The notes beneath the pieces were generated by a model, which saw only the letters and a list, made by a program, of their open reading frames with translations, made no database searches and was not told the DNA's origin. Positions 8,078 through 11,097 of a stretch of 11,097 nt of DNA are shown here, in pieces. The DNA is from Pseudomonas sp. (lineage in GTDB: Bacteria; Pseudomonadota; Gammaproteobacteria; Pseudomonadales; Pseudomonadaceae), in NCBI GenBank assembly GCA_029240955.1, contig JARDZH010000018.1, forward strand, positions 1-11,097, in the 5' to 3' direction. How positions within the stretch are numbered: the first letter of the stretch is position 1; every line of letters starts with the position of its first letter. Made by a program: the position numbers and the translations under genes.

Positions 8078-8416
8078 ATGGACACGTTGTTCACCAAGAT
8101 CATCAACCGGGAAATTCCGGCCAAGATCATCTACGAAGATGATCAGGTTCTGGCCTTTCACGATATTTCCCCTCAGGCGCCGGTGCATTTTCTGGTCATC
8201 CCGAAAAAGCCGATCCGTACGCTCAACGATCTTACCGAAGAAGACAAAGGCCTGGCTGGCCACATCCTGTTCACCGCACAGCGCCTGGCGAACGAACTGG
8301 GCTGCGAGGAAGGCTTCCGCGTTGTGATGAACTGCAACCCGCTCGGCGGGCAGACCGTTTACCACATCCACATGCATGTGCTCGGTCAGCGCCAGATGAA
8401 CTGGCCTCCGGGCTGA
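8078..8416 (+). CDS. HIT-family (HinT-like) nucleotide-binding hydrolase
   Basis: This histidine triad protein of 112 residues belongs to the HinT branch, whose members hydrolyse adenosine phosphoramidates such as aminoacyl-AMP or lysyl-AMP in the cytosol. The triad HIHMHVLG lies at residues 96-103 (H96, H98, H100; H98 is the nucleophile position). N-terminal [20 protein letters not shown] and [18 protein letters not shown] (28-44) are typical of bacterial HinT. The WPPG ending resembles the C-terminal loop that shapes substrate preference in E. coli HinT. AAGGAG lies 11 nt upstream of the ATG. The gene follows the SDR gene by 57 nt and precedes coq7 by 118 nt. The in vivo substrate in Pseudomonas is unknown. 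Confidence 0.95.
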   Translation: MDTLFTKIINREIPAKIIYEDDQVLAFHDISPQAPVHFLVIPKKPIRTLNDLTEEDKGLAGHILFTAQRLANELGCEEGFRVVMNCNPLGGQTVYHIHMHVLGQRQMNWPPG

Positions 8417-8436
8417 GTTGCCCAACGTAGAGCCTC

Positions 8437-8462
8437 TGCCGAGCCCCCACACCGGGCCGGCA
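8437..8462 (+). other. GC-rich hairpin between the HIT gene and coq7
   Basis: TGCCG (8437-8441) plus GCCC (8443-8446) pair with GGGC (8454-8457) plus CGGCA (8458-8462). This gives a 9-bp stem with one bulged A (8442) and a 7-nt loop. No T-run follows, so it is not a standard intrinsic terminator. It may mark the 3' end of the HIT transcript or attenuate read-through into coq7. The rest of the 118-bp gap shows no clear promoter. Confidence 0.5.
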
Positions 8463-8534
8463 GAATGACTCGCCTCACGCCGCGCTACTCCGATTGGGGT
8501 AGACTGCCCGCTATGGATCATTTCGGAGGTGCCC

Positions 8535-9182
8535 ATGGCTACCGAACGTCACTACTCTCCCCTCGACCGTCTGTTGCTGCAGGCCGATAGCGCGATGCGC
8601 ACTTTGCTGCCTTCGAGCGGTCATTCTCAGCGGCCGTCACCTGCGGTCGTTCAGCCCGAACACAAAATGAGCGAGACCGAGACCCGGCACATTGCAGGTC
8701 TGATGCGCATCAACCATACCGGCGAAGTCTGTGCGCAGGCGCTTTATCAAGGCCAGGCGTTGACCGCCAAGCTGCCCAAGGTACGCAAGGCGATGGAGCA
8801 TGCCGCCGAGGAAGAGATCGATCATCTCGTCTGGTGCGAACAGCGCATCCGTCAGCTTGGCAGTCATACCAGCGTGCTGAATCCTGTGTTCTACGGACTG
8901 TCATTCGGGATCGGCGCAGCCGCTGGCCTGATCAGCGACCGAGTGAGCCTGGGGTTTGTCGCCGCGACCGAAGATCAGGTGTGCAAGCATTTGAGCGAGC
9001 ACCTTGAGCAGATTCCTGCCGAAGACGGCAAATCCAGAGCGATTCTGGAACAGATGCTCAGCGATGAGGAACACCATGCCGAGTCTGCACTCGATGCGGG
9101 CGGCTTCCGCTTCCCTGCTCCGGTCAAGTTCGGCATGAGCATGCTGGCCAAGGTAATGACCAAGAGCACTTACCGTATTTGA
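8535..9182 (+). CDS. coq7: demethoxyubiquinone hydroxylase (3-demethoxyubiquinol 3-hydroxylase) Coq7
   Basis: Coq7 is a membrane-associated di-iron monooxygenase that adds the last hydroxyl group in ubiquinone synthesis. It takes the place of the flavoprotein UbiF found in enterobacteria. The 215-residue protein shows the expected carboxylate and histidine ligands: E64 in HTGE, E94 and H97 in the first ExxH (EEEIDH), E146 in ATEDQ, and E178 and H181 in the second ExxH (EEHH). The first 45 residues are a variable extension typical of Pseudomonas Coq7. The ATG at 8535 has an excellent GGAGG six bases upstream; the GTG two codons earlier overlaps this element and was not used. A rho-independent terminator follows within 6 nt of the stop. 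Confidence 0.96.
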   Translation: MATERHYSPLDRLLLQADSAMRTLLPSSGHSQRPSPAVVQPEHKMSETETRHIAGLMRINHTGEVCAQALYQGQALTAKLPKVRKAMEHAAEEEIDHLVWCEQRIRQLGSHTSVLNPVFYGLSFGIGAAAGLISDRVSLGFVAATEDQVCKHLSEHLEQIPAEDGKSRAILEQMLSDEEHHAESALDAGGFRFPAPVKFGMSMLAKVMTKSTYRI

Positions 9183-9188
9183 GATGCA

Positions 9189-9218
9189 AAAAAAGGCGCC
9201 TGTGAGGGCGCCTTTTTT
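9189..9218. terminator. bidirectional rho-independent terminator after coq7
   Basis: A 12-bp perfect stem (9189-9200 with 9207-9218) consists of AAAAAAGGCGCC and GGCGCCTTTTTT around a 6-nt TGTGAG loop. The T-run ends the plus-strand coq7 transcript, and the A-run becomes a T-run for leftward transcription from the OsmC-family gene. Confidence 0.92.
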
Positions 9219-9275
9219 GTATGTGGCAGATCGCTAATGCATGGATTGCAGGTACCGGCACCTCGTCGGATTGCC

Positions 9276-9300
9276 GCCTACAGCAAGCTGGCTCCTACGG
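9276..9300 (-). repeat. Pseudomonas REP-like element, GTAGGAGCCAGCTTGCTG type
   Basis: Read on the minus strand this is CCGTAGGAGCCAGCTTGCTG, with CAGC-AA-GCTG able to form a small hairpin. This sequence type recurs in intergenic regions of P. fluorescens, P. putida and P. syringae genomes. It is a different class from the three neighbouring GTGGGA...GAAG copies. Confidence 0.6.
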
Positions 9301-9316
9301 CATCTGTGCGCAGTCC

Positions 9317-9442
9317 GTGGGAGTGGCTTTAGCCGCGAAGAGGGTGGATGGGCGACACATGTTACAACTGAGTATGCCCTTCGCAGCTAAAGCAGCTCCC
9401 ACGGAAACGCGCGGGTCAGTGGGAGCGGACTTGTCCGCGAAG
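9317..9442. repeat. REP cluster: three GTGGGA...GAAG elements
   Basis: Three 24-bp copies are at 9317-9340 (plus), 9379-9402 (minus) and 9419-9442 (plus). Each has a constant GTGGGA head and GAAG tail around a 5-bp stem with a 4-nt loop. The third copy has a perfect stem GCGGA/TCCGC. The first has one G-T wobble and the second one T-T mismatch. The first two face each other, forming a BIME-like inverted pair with a 38-nt spacer. The third directly abuts the stop codon of the OsmC-family gene. Such elements are spread by REP-associated tyrosine transposases (RAYTs) and can affect 3' mRNA decay; no transposase gene is in the window. Of the rest of the 260-bp coq7-osmC gap, I see nothing coding. 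Confidence 0.85.
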
Positions 9443-9865
9443 TTATCCCAACTCAACGATTTCATAATCGTGGGTGATCTTCACGCCGGCGTTGCCGAGC
9501 ATGATCGAGGCAGAGCAATACTTCTCGGCTGACAGCTCGATGGCCCGCTTGACCTGAGCTTCCTTGAGGCCCCGGCCTTTCACCACGAAATGCAGGTGAA
9601 TCTTGGTGAAAACCTTGGGATCTTCTTCCGCACGCTCGGCGTCGAGGAACGCTTCGCAGCTTTCAACAGGCTGCCGCGATTTCTTCAGGATGCTCACGAC
9701 GTCGAAATTGCTGCAGCCGCCCAGGCCGATCAGCACCATTTCCATGGGACGCACGCCCAGGTTACGTCCGCCGCTTTCAGGCGGGCCGTCCATGACCACC
9801 ACATGCCCGCTACCGGACTCGCCGAGAAACATGGCTTCGCCAGCCCATTGAATGCGTGCCTTCAT
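9443..9865 (-). CDS. OsmC/Ohr-family protein (YhfA-like)
   Basis: This 140-residue cytosolic protein belongs to the OsmC/Ohr superfamily, whose characterised members reduce organic hydroperoxides with a pair of redox cysteines. The two family cysteines are present: C51 in LIGLGGCSNFD and C117 in EKYCSASIML. Both flanking contexts (GGC.. and KYC.....) fit the YhfA-like subgroup better than Ohr or OsmC proper, and that subgroup has no proven substrate. The N-terminus MKARIQWAGEAMF is typical, and GGAGA lies about 9 nt before the ATG. The gene converges on coq7, with a REP element directly at its stop codon. It is divergent from vfr across a 198-bp region with two palindromes. It corresponds to PA0653. 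Confidence 0.9.
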   Translation of the reverse strand: MKARIQWAGEAMFLGESGSGHVVVMDGPPESGGRNLGVRPMEMVLIGLGGCSNFDVVSILKKSRQPVESCEAFLDAERAEEDPKVFTKIHLHFVVKGRGLKEAQVKRAIELSAEKYCSASIMLGNAGVKITHDYEIVELG

Positions 9866-9954
9866 TGCCCGGTCTCCATCGATAAAAAGGGCGGCCAGCT
9901 TAGCACAAGGTCGCAGAGCGGCCGCTGACAGTCCTGCGCCTCAGATAATTCGTA

Positions 9955-9994
9955 GGAAATTTCCCAAATGAAGTCAAAGTGATGTCAAATCACT
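9955..9994. promoter_or_regulatory. two palindromes in the osmC-vfr divergent region, candidate operators
   Basis: GGAAATTTCC (9955-9964) is a perfect 10-bp palindrome. Fourteen base pairs on, AGTGAT-N5-ATCACT (9978-9994) has 6-bp arms resembling CRP/Vfr half-sites (TGTGA/TCACA), though with a spacer one base longer than in TGTGAT-N4-ATCACA. GTCAAA is also repeated directly at 9973 and 9984, 11 bp apart. A Vfr-autoregulatory or other regulator site is plausible but unproven. I could not place a convincing -10/-35 pair for either gene. Confidence 0.35.
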
Positions 9995-10063
9995 CCCGAG
10001 AATCCAGGCGCAGCCGATATCTAGAACAATGCCAGTTGGCGAAGGACCTTTTGGAATTCACGC

Positions 10064-10708
10064 ATGGTCGCTATTACTCCCCCCTCCAAGATCAAGAGTC
10101 TGGACAAGATCCTCACTCACGCGCAGCGCCGTCGCTGTGCGGCCAAGAGCGACATCATCTGCGCAGGTGATCGCTCCGAATCGCTGTTTCTGATCATCAA
10201 GGGCTCGGTCACCATCCTTATCGAGGACGACGAAGGCCGCGAAATGATCGTCGCGTATCTCAACAGCGGTGATTACTTCGGCGAGCTGGGGCTCTTCGAG
10301 CAGCCCGGCAGCGAGTCCCGGCGCAGCGCCTGGGTGCGCGCCAAGACCGAGTGCGAACTGGCAGAAATCTCGTACCCCAAGTTTCGCGAGCTGACTCAGG
10401 TTCATCCTGAAATCCTCTACGCCTTGTGCAGCCAGATGGCGGACCGGCTGCGCAACACCACACGCAAGGTCGGTGACCTTGCATTTCTCGACGTGACCGG
10501 TCGAGTGGCCCGCACGCTGCTGGAACTGTGCAAGCAGCCAGACGCAATGACGCACCCTGACGGCATGCAGATCAAGATCACGCGTCAGGAAATCGGCCGT
10601 ATCGTGGGATGTTCGCGGGAAATGGTCGGACGGGTTCTCAAGGCGCTCGAAGAGCAGAACCTTGTGGACGTAAAAGGCAAGACGATGGTGGTATTCGGAA
10701 CGCGCTGA
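10064..10708 (+). CDS. vfr: cAMP-responsive transcription regulator Vfr (CRP homologue)
   Basis: Vfr is the Pseudomonas homologue of E. coli CRP, a dimeric cAMP-activated DNA-binding protein that controls virulence and motility genes in P. aeruginosa rather than carbon catabolite repression. The protein has 214 residues, the expected length. The cyclic-nucleotide domain (about 15-125) contains [11 protein letters not shown] (68-78, E74) and R87-S88, equivalent to the cAMP phosphate ligands R82-S83 of [14 protein letters not shown] (131-141) carries the T127-equivalent threonine of the C helix. The helix-turn-helix [27 protein letters not shown] (172-198) keeps the CRP recognition residues R, E and R. 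The best ribosome-binding candidates upstream (TGGA, GAAGGA) are weak or distant. It is divergent from the OsmC-family gene and convergent with the ligase gene, 9 nt apart. Confidence 0.95.
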   Translation: MVAITPPSKIKSLDKILTHAQRRRCAAKSDIICAGDRSESLFLIIKGSVTILIEDDEGREMIVAYLNSGDYFGELGLFEQPGSESRRSAWVRAKTECELAEISYPKFRELTQVHPEILYALCSQMADRLRNTTRKVGDLAFLDVTGRVARTLLELCKQPDAMTHPDGMQIKITRQEIGRIVGCSREMVGRVLKALEEQNLVDVKGKTMVVFGTR

Positions 10709-10717
10709 GCCGAGCGA

Positions 10718-11097
10718 TCAGAGCCCGGCTAACGCTGTTTGATACGCCCGATGCAGTTGCTCGAAGGCATTCGAGTCGGGGAACGCTTCATGCAACGCGA
10801 TATGGCTCTCAGCGCGTACCCGTGAATCGAGCTCGCACAGCTGGTTGAAGCGGTTGACCGCCGCCACCATCTGCTCGCGTTCGTTATCCACCAGCAACGC
10901 GCCATGGGCGAGGACCACCGGCCGGGTGCCACCTTGACTCTGGCGCCAGCGCTGAGCGGTGCCGACCATTTTGCGGCCGTCGAGGTTGACGTTGAAACGA
11001 CCATCGCAGAACGCGCCCTCCACTTCACCCAGTGAGGCGTCGCCGCCAAGCCGGGTCAGAAGCTCCAGAATCGGCTGACACAAACGCCGATAGGCCG
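10718..11097 (-). CDS. lipoate-protein ligase family protein, 3' part (cut by window edge)
   Basis: Only the last 125 codons are inside the window; the frame is open to the right edge, beginning AYRRLCQPILELL. The segment FCDGRFNVNLDGRKMVGTAQRWRQSQ matches the lipoate-binding part of the BPL/LPL catalytic domain, where the DGRK lysine contacts lipoyl-adenylate, and VLAHGALLVD follows as in LplA relatives. Such proteins attach lipoate or octanoate to 2-oxoacid dehydrogenase and GcvH domains. Whether this one is a ligase, an amidotransferase or an octanoyltransferase cannot be told from the fragment. It ends 9 nt from the vfr stop on the opposite strand, with no obvious terminator between them. 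Confidence 0.75.
   Translation of the reverse strand, partial: AYRRLCQPILELLTRLGGDASLGEVEGAFCDGRFNVNLDGRKMVGTAQRWRQSQGGTRPVVLAHGALLVDNEREQMVAAVNRFNQLCELDSRVRAESHIALHEAFPDSNAFEQLHRAYQTALAGL

Noticed and set aside
8051..8536. Minus-strand frame opposite the HIT gene
   Set aside because: It covers a complete HinT-like gene in antisense, with no ribosome-binding site or family resemblance.
9221..9532. Plus-strand frame of 103 codons across the REP cluster
   Set aside because: It is composed mainly of REP sequence and antisense of the OsmC-family gene, so it is unlikely to be coding.

Overview
This window looks like core chromosome of a fluorescent-group Pseudomonas, most likely the P. syringae complex. 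Two things support this. The gene order tyrS / mepM-anmK / erpA / argC / hemJ / SDR / HIT / coq7 / OsmC-family / vfr follows, as I recall it, the PA0652-PA0668 stretch of P. aeruginosa. The coq7-osmC gap also carries Pseudomonas-type REP elements with GTGGGA heads and GAAG tails. The species group is inferred from general protein resemblance and was not tested by a search. All genes look intact except the last, which is cut by the right window edge. There is no insertion sequence, CRISPR array, prophage gene or tRNA gene in view.

Layout from left to right. Positions 1-115 hold a near-consensus, leftward sigma-70 promoter with a GC-rich discriminator and an AT-rich upstream element, typical of an rRNA operon. 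It starts right behind the end of tyrS (minus strand). A divergent region of about 200 bp separates tyrS from mepM (M23 peptidoglycan endopeptidase) and anmK (anhydro-MurNAc kinase). These two are 3 nt apart and form a cell-wall turnover and recycling unit. anmK converges on erpA (minus, Fe-S carrier) across a strong bidirectional terminator. argC (minus, arginine synthesis) lies behind erpA. The 178-bp argC-erpA gap holds a 24-bp tandem repeat, a GC hairpin and a candidate erpA promoter. argC diverges from hemJ (plus, haem synthesis). hemJ is followed on the plus strand by a DUF805-type membrane protein, a short-chain dehydrogenase, a HIT-family hydrolase and coq7 (ubiquinone synthesis). A rho-independent terminator and a REP cluster then separate coq7 from a convergent OsmC-family gene. 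That gene diverges from vfr/crp (cAMP-responsive regulator). vfr converges on a 3' fragment of a lipoate-protein-ligase-family gene.

Most genes are housekeeping: translation, wall recycling, Fe-S, haem, quinone and lipoate metabolism, plus a global regulator. I found no dedicated new system such as defence, secretion or a biosynthetic cluster. The less ordinary parts are the non-coding pieces: the rrn-like promoter overlapping the tyrS end, the coding-like 24-bp repeat behind argC, the REP cluster where P. aeruginosa carries speD, and two palindromes in the osmC-vfr gap.
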